The notes under the pieces: model-generated
Database searches by the model: none
What the model was told of the DNA's origin: nothing
The model's input: the letters and a program-made list of their open reading frames with translations, nothing else
Origin: Lumnitzera littorea
Lineage: Eukaryota > Streptophyta > Magnoliopsida > Myrtales > Combretaceae
Assembly: GCA_024138015.1 (NCBI GenBank)
Contig: JAMXBB010000009.1
Coordinates: 11,426,052 to 11,490,051, forward strand
Length of the DNA: 64,000 bases
Direction of reading: 5' to 3'
Made by a program: the position numbers and the translations under genes
Shown here: piece after piece, positions 22,901-35,503 of the stretch
Numbering within the stretch: the first letter of the stretch is position 1
Layout of the letters: every line of letters starts with the position of its first letter

Positions 22901-23806
22901 CTTCAATTGTAATACTTTCCAAGAAGAACTCCCTCTGATGCTTATTAATCACTGTGATTGCCCCTGGAACACCAAAATCTGAAGCCACTGTGAATTCAGC
23001 TGTGTAGTGAACTCTCTCTGCCTTCACATTTGCTTTCTTTGACCAATCCTTCAGCACTGCTTCATTGCTCTTCTTTGGAGCCTTTGTTTCTATAATAAGA
23101 TCAACCCCAAAATAATATGGAGAAAAAATAATTAGCAAAATTTATACAAACCCATAGTACAAAATTAAAAAAAAAAAAAAAGAAAAGAAAAAAAAGAAAA
23201 AAGAAACATATTTTTATGATACCAAAAATTTTATAAAAGAATAATTCCTTTGTACAACTAAAGTCTTTTGTCACACCGTAAATACTGCCGTCTATCATAA
23301 TAGCTATAAGGGAATCTCACCAGTCACACGATCGACTTAACTAGAATATCCCATCTTTTAAAGGTATAAATTGAAATTGTAAACATGAATTTAGCAAAAT
23401 CAAAATAACAGAAAAATAAAACATGAAAAAGAAAGTAATAATAATAATAAAGGGGCTTACTTGGATCTAATTCAGTGCTAACAAGTTGCAAAACAACATT
23501 TCTACCAATTTTCTCACTCAAAGCATCCAAGTGTTTAACTAAAGTCTCCTTAAGATCTTCCTTGATCTTTTGTCTAACTGTAATAACACCCCTGACTTTA
23601 AACTTCACAGGTTTCTCTTTCTCAGGAACAGCTCTGACCAAATCCAAATCCTCGCTTATTGCAGCAACAGGAACACTTATAACTTTCTTAAACTGCACTG
23701 ATCTCCTCCTAGGAACCACAACAAGACTCGTGAACAACTTTGATGTTGTGACAAGTGATGATCTTTCAATCACAGAACAACCCATGATTTCTTTAGCCAG
23801 TGCCAT
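16962..23806 (-). CDS. LOX2: Plastid 13-lipoxygenase (linoleate 13S-lipoxygenase, type 2), eight exons
   Basis: Exons in transcript order are 23461-23806, 22809-23089, 20663-20900, 19543-19863, 18675-18868, 18185-18486, 17819-18085 and 16962-17718. All seven introns are GT-AG, and the exons join to 2706 bases: 901 codons plus TGA. Residues 1 to about 50 are Ser/Thr/Arg-rich with few acids, like a chloroplast transit peptide. A PLAT/LH2 domain follows to about residue 210, then the catalytic lipoxygenase domain. Iron ligands His560, His565, His752, Asn756 and the C-terminal Ile901 (RGVPNSVSI) are all present. Cys617-Phe618 at the regiospecificity position is typical of 13-lipoxygenases, and Ala603 at the Coffa site predicts S-hydroperoxides. 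The enzyme dioxygenates linolenic and linoleic acid at C13, feeding jasmonate, green-leaf-volatile and related oxylipin pathways in plastids. Length fits the type 2 family (about 900 residues). No stop or frameshift was found, so it is probably functional. The symbol is by class, not proven orthology. Confidence 0.96.
20901..22808 (-). other. Long intron 2 of the lipoxygenase gene
   Basis: A 1908-base intron between a GTACTT donor and a TTTTGCAG acceptor. It is AT-rich, with A/T homopolymer tracts (21480-21493, 22249-22261). The open frames inside it (for example 22041-22358 plus, 21594-21800 minus) show no recognisable domain. I see no clear transposon ends. Confidence 0.85.
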
Positions 23807-24012
23807 GTCTTTGAAAAACCCTTCTTCTTCTGGTCTGATTCTACTATAATCTTCTTGAAGCAGAATGGAATTTTTCTCTTCCTTCGTTTTTGCTTTTTCT
23901 TTTTTTCTTTTTTCCTTTTTTTTTTTATTTTGGGTTGTTGTTTTTGCTTCCTGGTGAGAGGGATGAGAGGCTCAATGGGAATTGCATATGGGATCTGACC
24001 GCTGGTGTACGT

Positions 24013-24021
24013 GTATATATA
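24013..24021 (-). promoter_or_regulatory. Probable TATA box of the lipoxygenase gene
   Basis: The minus strand reads TTATATATAC here, about 207 bases upstream of the start codon. The interval down to the ATG is purine/pyrimidine-skewed, like a plant 5' leader, with AAAAGAAAAAGAAAGG-like tracts on the minus strand near 23880-23930. This is the best-placed TATA-like element, but the region is AT-rich and other candidates are possible. Confidence 0.45.
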
Positions 24022-25801
24022 AGCGTATGATGTACATGTGTATTATTAAGTGGAAAAGCAGACAGAAAATTGTTTTATGAATAATAAAATGTCTTTTTAA
24101 TATGGTACAACATAATTTACCTCACCGGCCACACGTTTTTTTTATTTTTTTTTTCTTTTGGTTTTTTAACCCTCGTTAATCATTGGAAAACGATGTTTGT
24201 TGTCTAGTAGACAGAAACATTTTATCTAGGAAAAGCTATCTTATGCTATTTAAATAAGTAAATATGTTGTGGGCGCTGAAGCCTATTCCTCGCAGAAGCT
24301 TTAATGTCCTGAAAGTTCGTAAAAATCTGCGTCACACGCGGTAATTGTTATATATATATATATATATATATATTAAATTAAACTTACATAAATTATTAGG
24401 TAAATAGATAAGCATATAATATAGAATATTTATTTGGATCCTGTTTTACCGGCTAAGTTTTCAATAGTAATTAAGATAATAGGATAAATTTTAGGTTGTG
24501 ATTTCATAAAATCTATTTATGTAAAATATGGTATAAGTATAAATTCAAAATAATTTATCTCACCCGAAATCATATATTCTAAAGTATACATGATATGAAA
24601 AAAGATTCATTAGATATTTATATACTACATGTATATTATAAGTGGCATGTAATACTTATTAATATTATGATACAACTTTTATGATACATTTAGCTACCCA
24701 GTAATAATAATTAAAGAATACTAATAAATTAAAAAATTAATACTATTACTTTTTTTAGTCTTAAAGAAAATAACAAAATAACCCAATTTATAATAATCTT
24801 AAGACTATATATTATCTATCTCTATTACCTAATCTCTCTCTCTTTTTTCTTCTTCTTCTTCTATTTTCTTTTTGTAAAAGCCTCTCTATTTTTTTACTAT
24901 CTATTTTTTTTTTTTATCTTCCTTCTTTCCCTGTTACTAACTCTAGTATAGTAATATCTGAAAATATCTTAATTTTAATTTATCATCCAACATATTATAT
25001 TGAAATTACTCATACATGGTTTTTATACTTTACTAATTACAATTCTTGTATTTTACATATAATAATCCTACAATTTGATGAAAATTTTATTTTGATGATT
25101 GAAAATAAAAAATGCAAGAAATTCAGGTATGACCTAACCAAGGATTTGAACGCTCAAAGTTATAAAAATATTTTTTATTTTATCAATTGAAATTTTATAT
25201 TATCTTAATTTAAGATGTGTTGCAAGTTATACAAATAATAACTAGTAAGTCTATCGATAGTGCAATTTTAATTTTTACATTAATTATGTGTCCAACACAT
25301 AGTTTTAAAGGAAGATAAAAAATATATATATATAAATTTCATAAAATACCTTATACCTTACAGAATTTGTAAAGTACAAGATATAAAGTAATTCTAAGAT
25401 ATCATAAAGTAAGCTCCAAATACAAAAACATAAGAATTTATACCTACAATATATATAATATTATAGAACCTCGTACTCTATATAACATGTACCTACTCAC
25501 CTCTTCATAACTTAACATGTTAACGATATATATTTATATCATATTATAATAGGAGGATGAATACTATTATTTAATTATATAAAAATATGCTATACTAAAT
25601 TTTCATATGATTACAAGATGATTTTTCGGAGAATGATGCGTTATTTAAAGGATGTTATGACTTTTTTAAAATATAAAACTAACTTTTGTGAATGCCTAAG
25701 AGTTGTCTTGTATTAAAAAAGAAAAAAGAATTATACAAAAAAATCACAACTACTCTAAAACGTAAGTCATATGCATAAAACAATGTGTCAAGATCACCGA
25801 A

Positions 25802-25832
<31 letters not shown>

Positions 25833-25955
25833 AAAGTTTAGGTTCCTTAAAATAAAGCTATAATTTACTCTTAAACTAATAGTAAATTACATTTCATAGT
25901 TAATAACTATCCTTAAGAATCTCATATATATTGGATATTAGGGAAAAGGAAAATA
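24022..25955. other. AT-rich intergenic region upstream of the lipoxygenase
   Basis: No recognisable gene or mobile-element coding sequence. Contains (AT)n near 24349-24371, a TTC-rich stretch at 24837-24870 and many poly-A/T tracts. Upstream promoter elements of the lipoxygenase would lie at the low-coordinate end. Confidence 0.5.
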
Positions 25956-25964
25956 ATATTATTA

Positions 25965-26065
25965 AAAAAAAATCTAGAAAATAGGGCTATGAGGAAAATA
26001 TTCTCGACAATACAATACTTAAAATTAGAGGGAAATTTAGTTTCAACTAAAGAGGTGGTTTTATT
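25965..26065 (+). repeat. Left terminal inverted repeat of the MULE
   Basis: Pairs with 29620-29720 in inverse orientation. The best-kept core is GAAAATATYCTCRACAATACAA. The inner border is approximate. Confidence 0.8.
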
Positions 26066-26639
26066 GGTTTTACTTTACTTTACAGGTAGTTACTTCATGT
26101 GTATAAATTTAGGTTATTTATTATGCTAGTTTTTCGGTTAGGGAGGGGGGCTAGGGCAGCGACAGTGAGGTTGTAGTCTGGTGGGTAGGGGATTGTTGAT
26201 AAAATCACTTAATAAAGCAAAACCCAAACAAAGCTGTATGCATAAGGCACATCTACATCTGATTCCTTACACCGAGATCCTCAAATAACTCAAACTTATA
26301 CAAATAAAAGTTCACTATTCTCCAAAATTCTCGATACCTCTAAGGCTAAAAACCATGCAACATATATATTTCTCAATTGTTAACATTAGTAACTATAGTA
26401 AATCTTTGATAGATAAGAAGTTGGGAAAACACAATTAAGGAAAATAGAAGTTAACTATACATACAAAATGTTCATCAACTACAATTAAAATGTTCATTAA
26501 CTAAAACTAGTGAAAATCTACTATCGTCTATGTCATTTGCTTACATAGGCATACATCTCTTGAGTATCTATATCCGATTAGGGCTATACCATTTGATTGA
26601 CATCGAACTATGTGATATGTACACCATTCTCTTAATAAG

Positions 26640-28975
26640 TATCGAAGTAAGTTGTATGCATAAAGACTAGAGTAGGCTTAATTTGTGTAAGCCCCTCGCC
26701 TATGTCTATATCGTCTTTACCTTGTCAACACCTTACTTATGCTCATTTGATCCAATATCTTAATTCTATGTTGATTAAAGTTGTCGTTGCAGTTATAAAA
26801 CATTTTCTTCACTAATGCAACAATGGGCTAAGTTCCTAGCATTCCTCGAGGTACTATTATAACTCTCAGCGATGTTTATGGTCCAATGGCTAAAATGACC
26901 TCTATCATCGTATAGCAAAGTCTACATTCTTAGGTATGGATCTCATCATAGTACACGTAGAATTTACAAGGTTGCATCGAGCATGCTGCTTTTTTATTAG
27001 TTCTTTGCATTTGATGTTCTTAGCTAAAAAATTGAAGTTACCAGCAACGTAGCAATGTACTGACACCATGGCCAACCATTTGGCCACACTACATTCTAGC
27101 CCTCAACTTCGAACCATATGGCAGTATGATAGTCAAAGATCAAACATATGTCTGTACACACATAATTTACAAAGTTACATTTGGCATGCTACTTTTTTAT
27201 TAGTTCTTTACATTCCATGTTCTTAGCTAAAAAATTGAAATTACTAACAACATGGCAATACGCCGACACCATGGCTAACCATTTGGCCACACTATACTCT
27301 AGCCCTCAATTGTGGACCATATGCCAATATGACAGTTAAAGATCAAACATATGTCTATATGATTCTTTATCACGTATATGAGAACACACTTCAAAAACCA
27401 GTCCCAACTATCATAATATTCTTCATCTACCAATGCAAATGCTAACAAGAAGATATGACTTTCACCGTTAACACCAGTTGTTATGAGTAGCTTATGCTTA
27501 TGCTTTCCCTATAAAAACCACCATCAATGATAATCATTGGCCTGAAAAGAACTAGTTGATTAGTTCATCCATTTACAAATGAGACAAGCAATTTGTTAAC
27601 TAGTACCACAAGAGTAGGGTATAATATTATATTTGTAATGGACAAAAGCTTTAATACACAACTTAAAAGCCTAAAGAACTCTATCAAATAGCACATGACC
27701 TATAGTATTGGTATCTCGATGTTTCCACTCAACCATCATATCAAAATTGGCTTCTTGCATAGCAAATAATAGATGTGGAAGCAATGCATATGATTCCTCA
27801 CACTTTCCATAAACTTATTTGATAGCTTTACACTTAGCTTCCTAGACTCTCTTTATGTTTACATTGCATCTGCACTTTTTTCAAATAGTTGCCTAGAGAT
27901 GTTCTACCTCAATACTCGACAATTCATATACTTCTTTAACAATATAGCTAGACAATTTGGTTAAGTCTAACTAAGGGTGATCCTGGATAATTGTAAGATT
28001 CAAGCACATGTGTGGAACCTTAAACCTAATGAGTTGAAGACACCTGGCACACTTTTCTTAGCATGCCTAAAGCCTCTATCTACAACCCTAATCACTAGTG
28101 GTACATTTAACAGAACAAATTTTCTTTCCCGACTCCATGACAACAAAGTTTTAGTGATTAAAAACATGGTACATCTTCACAACCATAACCAAATATTATT
28201 GCTTTTGAAACAGCATGCTCACCTTTAATTCATTGCCAAAACTCCGCTCACCATCATTTATGCTCTCATCAGACAATATAAGTCTACTTCCTACACTAAA
28301 CATATAGAATGGTACAGATTTTGAACTTCCAACTGCATCTACATTTGCTATCAACTTATGCCTCAAATCGTTCCTCTTACTCGACCCATAAGCTTCATTT
28401 ATAAATTGGAGCCACCTTTTGCTTGCACCAATACCATCATTAGAATACGTGTCATTAGAATCTTTAGCAAACTCATGCATTCTCTACATCTATATCCCTA
28501 ATGGATTCGCTTGTAGTCAAAATGTTAACTTAATGGGGCATGCAACTGCTATTCAATTCTTTAGTGATTGGAACCGATTAAGATTTAGTTGAAACGTAAT
28601 GTTGCTCTCATGTCCTCCCAAATTGTACTTAATTGTTGTAGAGATATTGATTTCACAAATTTCAACATACATCTCTGCTGAACTACTAACTCTACTACAT
28701 CCTTAAGAGGGTGTCAACAGCTGTTGGATATCATAATTGTCATTTATAGGCACAGTACAAACAAATCCCTATTACCTCCGATAAGAGGACACTTATACAT
28801 TAACTCAACCCGGCGGGTTATCATGTTAATACGAAGATAATTACATATCAAATCCACTAATCGATCATAAGTTGCACTGATTCAAACGCCAACTAATGTT
28901 GTCAGGTATCTATCATAGCATACCTTATCCTCCTCTCCTATAATGTTTCTATCAATATAACAAACCATTCTCACA
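26640..28975 (-). pseudogene. MULE (MuDR-type) transposase remnant
   Basis: Reading on the minus strand from about 28975, the frames give a MuDR-like N-terminal part (CYIDRNIIGEEDK, then RRVELMYKCPL). A basic DNA-binding or zinc-binding region near 28100 follows, then a KVYGKCEESYALLP-type linker near 27790. The transposase core near 27520-27545 reads PMIIIDGG, the position of the first catalytic aspartate, followed by a VDEEYYDSWDWFL-like stretch. After a 203 bp duplication the end reads NFNFLAKNIKCKEL, then NIAES near 26870. Numerous stops and frameshifts separate the pieces. I could not identify the C-terminal SWIM zinc finger with confidence. The longest surviving open piece is 28196-28480. 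Confidence 0.75.
26930..27335. repeat. 203 bp tandem duplication inside the MULE transposase
   Basis: The segment containing TTAGTTCTTTRCATTYSATG and TTCTTAGCTAAAAAATTGAA occurs twice, 203 bases apart (for example TTCTTTGCAT at 27001 and TTCTTTACAT at 27204). The copies differ at scattered positions, so the event is not recent. Confidence 0.85.
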
Positions 28976-29619
28976 TTATCTATTCTTACTATGTTTATTA
29001 CAAGCAGTAAAAACCATATCTTCTATGTAAAGAAACATAGTCATGAATACCACTAATACAACATTTAAATTGTAATTTACATACACATACTTGTAATGAG
29101 AGTTGATTAAGTACTTAGTATTACAACATTATATGTAACAGTTGAATCAGCATTTAACTTTGTCTATATTGCATATTTTACATCCATACAAAATAGACAA
29201 GGCAAATAAATTGGAAGGACAAAAATTGATGATAACAAGGATGTAGCATAATATATGCATGTAGAGAGTCATTTTTCACAATTATGAATAAGTACACATA
29301 AGCAAAAAGTTCAAAAAAAGTACCTTTGTCTTTTCTCCATGTGGAGAGAGAGAAAATGAGCACAACATGGATATTTCTTAAAGTTTTTATGAATTTGATG
29401 TAGGAAAGAAATGTTAGTTGTGGTAGGATGTTATTTTTAGTGTCAATTCAAAAAAAAAAAAAAAGAATGAGCAAATATTGAGATTCAAGAGAGAGATATG
29501 GCATTAGGGTTTAGAAGTTTAGAGAGAGAGAGTTTTCTTTTCTTTCCATTGTCTATAATGAGAGTAGAAAAAGAAAAAGGTTATTCAAGGAATACAGGGC
29601 ATGAAAAAATAACTTTTCT

Positions 29620-29720
29620 AAAAGGCAGTTTTAATATAAGACTACTTCTTTGAAAGACAATTTTAATTGTTGTATTGTTGAGGATATTTTCTCAACAACC
29701 CTATTTTTGGAAATTTTTTT
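29620..29720 (-). repeat. Right terminal inverted repeat of the MULE
   Basis: Inverse counterpart of 25965-26065, followed at once by the 9 bp duplication ATATTATTA. Confidence 0.8.
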
Positions 29721-29729
29721 ATATTATTA

Positions 29730-32090
29730 TTTAATAAAGATTAAATTAAAGCATTAACTAATTAATTATATTTTTTAACTTCAAATTAATGGTTCCTTTA
29801 ATATTACTATTAGTGAAACAAATAAAAAAATAGTTGATTTTATAAAAATAAAAAATAAAAATATTGAAGCATCTAAAACATGAATTAATGGCTTACATAC
29901 ACTTTGGTATTATAAATATTACAAGGAAATCGTTTAAAAGATAAAATAGCTACATTTTGGTTATTTATTAATTATAGACTATCACATGTAATAAAAATAG
30001 TGTAACCTTAAAATATGATGTTTAAGTCATAACCATTTTTGCAAACACAAATAGTGATAGAATTATCATAAATGCATTATATAAAGTCCTAAACCATTAT
30101 AATGAATCGATTAACACTTGAGCATAGTGTAAGATTTCTTTATAAACATATTAGTACTAGATAATTATTTTACAAACCCTACATAAATATGTTATCATTG
30201 AACTTAAAATTAAAATTTTATTTTTTGTCCTAAACTCTCTTTGCTTTACATGGCTATAACACCCCCTACTATTCTCTTTTTTATAATGGAGGCATCGCCA
30301 CTTTAGTGCAACTCTAGCAAATGCCTTTTGTTGGCATTACTTCAATTCCTTCATTTTTTTATGATTTTCATCAAAAACCTACTAAGGAGTCAAGTTTGTG
30401 TATATGTGTATACTCAACATCTTGAAGGCAATATAATTTCGACAAGTTTAAGGCAATGTGTACAACTATGTGGTATTACAAGATCTCTAGTTAAGAGAAA
30501 AAGAAAATTACATTATCGTTGCAATGCTAGTGAAAAACTCTTATAATATGACTCATAAGTGAATAAAGTATTTAGTTACTTGAGTGCACTCAGCGACAAT
30601 GTAGCTATTTAAATAATATATATATGCTAGAAATAGTCTAAACTATCATAATGAATATTTTTAATGCCCAAACTCCCTTCTCTGAAGCACTTTGGTTATG
30701 AGAAAAATCTAGAGGGGTAAAATGGTTTATTAGGCTTCAAGCTCAATAATAATTTAGGTTTGACTCCTTAGGGTAAAGTATAGTGTTTAAGGAATTAAGT
30801 TCATGAACTTAGGATGAGTAAAACAGATTGAGCAAGTAAAAACTGTTAGATTAGCTCTCTACTCTCACCTATTTTTAGAGAAGTTCATGCACTTAGAGAG
30901 GCTTCTCGTAAGCTTGAACACAACATGAGATTATAGAAGAATCCATGGAGAACTCATCTTAACTACCATTAATTCAAACCAATCAATGTGGCTAATGGCT
31001 AAACTCTATAAGTACCAAAGAGCTCCTCCTAGGTTAATAATTTTTTTTTTCAAATATTTGACGAAACGACATCATACTATCAAATAACCATCTTAAAGGA
31101 TCAAATAAAGTTCAAAACGAAGGACATGCACTACCCCTCATCCAAAATAATGGAGTTGATACTTCACAACTTCTCCTCTTATAACTAGTGCATTCAACTT
31201 CATGAGGATGTTTACTCTTCCTCTATAAGTCATTGGTCATTTTATGTTACTCTTCTAAGGTTATGTATAGTGCAAGGCTTATGTAGCACAAGGCTCATGT
31301 AGCATGCACATAACTACTAAAATAATATGATCCCCTCATTTATAAATTATAGCATTGTAATAATAAAAATATATTTATGAATATATCATATTTTACATAT
31401 ATGATGTGCATAAACATATACAAAATATAAGTACATCACATAAATACACAATTTATCAATATAAATCAAAAGAATTTATCTTAATACCTTAAATAGATTT
31501 CATCATCTTCTTTAAAATTAAGTATATGTAAATCATCATATTGTACTTATCTTACAATCTAAAATTTTGTTAGATATAATAATTAAAATAAATTATCTCT
31601 AAGAGTAAAATACACACTACTAAGTAAATTGGAGCAAATAAATCCTTTTAATCTTAGTATATTGTAATCTATCTATACTAATAATTGTGTCATAAGGATA
31701 ATAATTAATGTATACTTGTATTCAATGCTATAAAATTAGAGAAAGGCACACTATTATAGTCGTATTATATACCAATTAACAATCATTTTTTCCTTACTTA
31801 CTTACCATTAAGCTTAAATACCTTTGTAAGAAAAAATTTAAATTCTCAAATTTTCTTTCAATTGAAAAATGACATGTATATATATATATGTTAATTATGT
31901 ATAAATTCTAATTATTCCTTTTACTTTTAATTTGCCATGTAACAATGTAAAACTAATGACTTCAATGTCTTTTTACCATGTTAATTACATAGTAAAATTT
32001 TTCTAATTTCAAGCATAAAAACTACATTCAAAATAAGGTACATAGAGATATCAATCCCACCATTAATACCATTGCCTTTGACAATACTCA
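29730..32090. other. AT-rich intergenic stretch
   Basis: No gene or coding relic recognised. The open frame at 30328-30546 (plus) has no recognisable motif. Confidence 0.45.
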
Positions 32091-32099
32091 CAATAGTAT

Positions 32100-33110
32100 A
32101 ACTATCCGAAAATAAAGGGCTTTGCCAATTCTAACCAATATAAAACAAGCATCATCAATTCCTCACCAATTACATTTTCATAATTTGAAGACAACAACAA
32201 AACTAAATGAATAGTACAAAAAGGCTCATCTTCTACTCCTTTTAAAACACATGTAACCAAGACATGTGCCTCTTTATTCAAGCTTCTAGTACTGCTCTTC
32301 AATCTCTAAGAAGTTAAATCCTCTATTGAAATATAGCCTACATTAATTTATAATATTAGGCATAAAACATAATAAATATTTGATTTAGTAATATTGTTAA
32401 GAGCTTATGTAGAATTTGACTCAAAGATCGGATTTAACTAATTTTGTTAATCTACTGATTTGAGACTCCAATAAATCCCCCATAATTCAATTTCCAACAA
32501 AGATTTGTAAAAACCTTCTTCACAAAGGCCCCAACACATATCCCTTATGCACCTTTTGCTAATCCTTCAATACTAGCTGAGTTTTTAAGACCATTAAAGG
32601 CTCCATCATAATTAACTTTGATGACACCATCCACCAATGCTTGTCACATTAGTTTCTTACCTCTCTTTGCCCTCTCCCTACTCTTTCTTTTAACTTGAGC
32701 CTAGAATTCCACTACGTTCATCTTGAAATTGGTTAATCAAGAGCCTTCATCTCTACTATTAAATATCAACCTATTTCTCTCATTCCATAAGCTAAAGGTG
32801 AATAGGACCTACAATAAGTATTTAGTATCTTTATAACTCTTCTGTAACACTAAATTATGCTTAATCCAATCAATTAGATCATAATGAAAAGAGCTTGAAA
32901 ACTTTACATCCCCATTCAATGATTTTTAGACTCCTTTATTCTCTTATATTCCATAAACAGGTGTTAAGTAGATCCAAGTCCAACATCAATGAAGCAACAC
33001 AATCCATCAATGACCTATACCCTCCTTAATTGATTGTCTTTTGTTGGAAATCCATTTAAGATGCATCTCCAAATAAACAAAGAGATTTTAGGGTTTTTTT
33101 TTTTAATTTC
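32100..33110 (-). pseudogene. LINE 3' end: zf-RVT and RNase H-like remnant
   Basis: Minus-strand frames read PKISLFIWRCILNGFPTK near 33080-33030, typical of the zf-RVT region after a plant L1-type LINE reverse transcriptase. YGMRE/NERNRLIFN follows near 32790, then the RNase H (RVT_3) start VDGVIKVNYDGAFN near 32640. The RNase H C-terminal part, with LNKEAHVLV, lies near 32280. Several stops and frameshifts are present. The RT itself is not recognisable upstream (33110-33500), so this is a 5'-truncated copy, as is usual for LINEs. No poly(A) tail could be fixed. Confidence 0.65.
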
Positions 33111-33639
33111 CATATCAAATCCCAATATTTACCATAAAAAAAAATAGTAAGTTATAAGTTAATTTGATCAACACTTCATAGTGAAATTTTGGACCCCAAC
33201 ATAGCATAACACATCTCCCCTTGTTAGCACAACACTCCCTAACAAACTTTTGATTTCATCAACCTCTTCTTCCTAACAGCCCAAGCCTCTCCTAATATTA
33301 GTGATAGTTTAGCAATGATTTAATGAGGGCTCCCTTCCCTTCCAATCTGTTGTCTAAGAGCTAACGAACCTTCCATTCCTTAGTCTATATATGCAATAAT
33401 CTTTTATTCACTCCCATGCTTTTGTAAATTCTCTCATAGTAGGTAAAGATGATATTGGATTTTGTTGAATTTTTATCTCTTGTCACTACATTGTTTCTAG
33501 TGACATTAAGTTGCATCAAATACATTTGCCATTAATCTTCATCCATTATATATGTCATTAATTATTTTTATTGTACAAATACCACATTCATTGTGCTATA
33601 TTTCACTATTGAAGTAGTAGCTTTATTATTTTCTCACTT

Positions 33640-35320
33640 TGTCTCCTTTGATTTTCTTTAGAAACACTATTTAACAAAGAGAATAATTGATAGTTACACA
33701 TTGAAAATCACTAGAGATTCAAAAAATGATTCGACGCAAGTGTGAATTATGTTGAATTATTATTGATTTTATAGAAATCATTAAGAAATAGTACTTAAGT
33801 ATATTGATTTGAATATTTTAGGTTTCAGAGGATTTAGAGTAGAAATATGAGCAATTTGAAGAAGTTTTACACAATCAAAGGAAGCACAAATCAATCTGTG
33901 CTAGCCAAGGATGATATAAAGCATTTAAGAATGAAGGCAGCTGGCTTACAAATGAAAGCCGCCGGCTTTTATGGCTAACCTACATTCAACATCACCAACC
34001 TTTATGGCTGGCCTTCAGTTAAAACAATTAGTCCTAACCCAACTATGTTTTCTAGCGTAAATCACTCAAGAGCCATCCTTTGTTTGCTCTATAAATACGT
34101 TTGTATTGACATTTGAGGGGAACTTTTTTTGTATTTCCTTTTAATCTAGAGAGTTTTAGAAGAAGTCGAGAGATATTCTAAAAGAATTCTAACAATAGTT
34201 TCGTGGATCATTGAGAAAACCTTGCTATTATTGTGGAGATTATTCTTAGAGTTCTTACAATTGGAATTTTCTTTATCATTATTACAAAATTAGTGATTTT
34301 TATCCTATTATCCTATTAATGTTTATGAATTCTATAATTCGATCTTACTTTCAACCATGAATTTCCTTACAAGTTTGATTGTGATATGTGCTTTTATTTT
34401 AAATTCGATGGCTAACTAGATTTTAATTGTGAGAAATTGATGAAACCCTAGGTAGTTAAGGTGATAATTGTAGTGATGTTATTGGGTTAATAGATGTGTG
34501 AATGTTTCATGATTGCAATTTCTATAATTTCAATTATAATTCTCCATTGGTTATAATTGTTAAAAGTACTATTAATACGGGAGTTGATATAATGTTTGTT
34601 AAGAATTCTTGATTAAACTAATTAGCTAATCGAAAGTGGCGTTAATTAGATTAATTAGAGATTATCTAAGGATTAATGCAATGACTCTAGTTAATTATTT
34701 TCTAAGACATTAGTGATAATTAATTTAGGGCATTAGTCTATTATAGTACTAGGAGATGTATGATTGTAATTTAGAGTCTAATGTTAATTGAAGATGCAGG
34801 AGTGAACTGATTAATTAAATGTTTAAATCTTTAATTTTTAAGGCATAATAATTTCACTTGAATAACCGTATAGCTATTAATTCACGTAACATGATGGTAA
34901 TTTGATTTGCACAACTAGGGTAGATTCTATTTTTCCCATATTCTTAATCGATTGTTTCGTTTTAGATACATTTTCGTGATTTTCTTTGTGACAAATTAAA
35001 GTTAATTATTAGATTAGTTAATCCACAATCAAATTCAATTACCTAAATATTGATAAAAGCTATTATAGGTTTAGTAGTTTTTTAGTCTTTAAGGGATCAA
35101 CAACCTTACTTATTCTTTATTACTTGATACCAACCTAGTAACTTGATAAAGTATTCACTATATTTTTATATATTTTGAGCGGATCAGTAACTAATACTTA
35201 CGAATGATTATTCTTCTTTCAATTAAACTACATAGTTAAGTTTCAAATTTGTGTGTAGACATTATTTGTAGCAAATCAATAATATCTTCCTTCTTTTTTG
35301 TTGAAGAAATAAGGTAGTAA
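33640..35320 (+). repeat. LTR-like sequence, relic or solo
   Basis: Non-coding. It has a TATA-like CTATAAATACG near 34090 and a leader-like segment. Its 3' part reads GGGATCAACAACC, then TTATTACTTGATACCAACC, a pattern I associate with 3' ends of long plant LTRs (RTCGAcc..TTATTACTTGATACGA). There are no protein domains. Borders and family are uncertain, and no target duplication was found. Confidence 0.35.
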
Positions 35321-35327
35321 ATCGACA

Positions 35328-35503
35328 ATATCCATTTGGTAGTTGTCCGAACTTTGCTAAATTTTTCTCTATTTGTTTTTTATTCGCTTTGTTATGGTGC
35401 CTTTCCGTGTATCCTACCACAAAGACGCATTAGCGCAACAAAGCGAATAAAAAACAAATAAGGAAAAAGTTAGCAAAGTCCGAGCAACTATCAAATGAAT
35501 ATG
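35328..35503. repeat. Fold-back inverted repeat, about 66 bp arms
   Basis: The left arm 35328-35393 (CATTTGGTAGTTGTCCGAAC..TTTTTATTCGCTTTGTT) is the imperfect reverse complement of the right arm 35437-35503. The loop is 43 bases (35394-35436). The right arm continues into the minus-strand LTR at 35480-36260, so the left arm looks like a small inverted copy of that LTR's end. Confidence 0.8.

Larger units (their letters stand above)
25965..29720 (-). mobile_element. Mutator-like element (MULE) with TIRs and 9 bp target duplication
   Basis: The left end (from 25965: AAAAAAAATCTAGAAAATAG, then GGCTATGAGG, then CGACAATACAA) and the reverse complement of the right end (from 29720: AAAAAAATTTCCAAAAATAG, then GGTTGTTGAG, then CAACAATACAA) align over about 100 bases at roughly 70 percent by eye. 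The nine bases ATATTATTA lie directly outside both ends (25956-25964 and 29721-29729), the duplication size expected of MULEs. The interior has a MULE transposase relic on the minus strand. At 3756 bp with a broken transposase it is non-autonomous today. Confidence 0.85.

Noticed and set aside
23101..23298. Minus-strand frame of 65 codons between exons 1 and 2
   Set aside because: Phe-rich translation of an A/T tract in intron 1.
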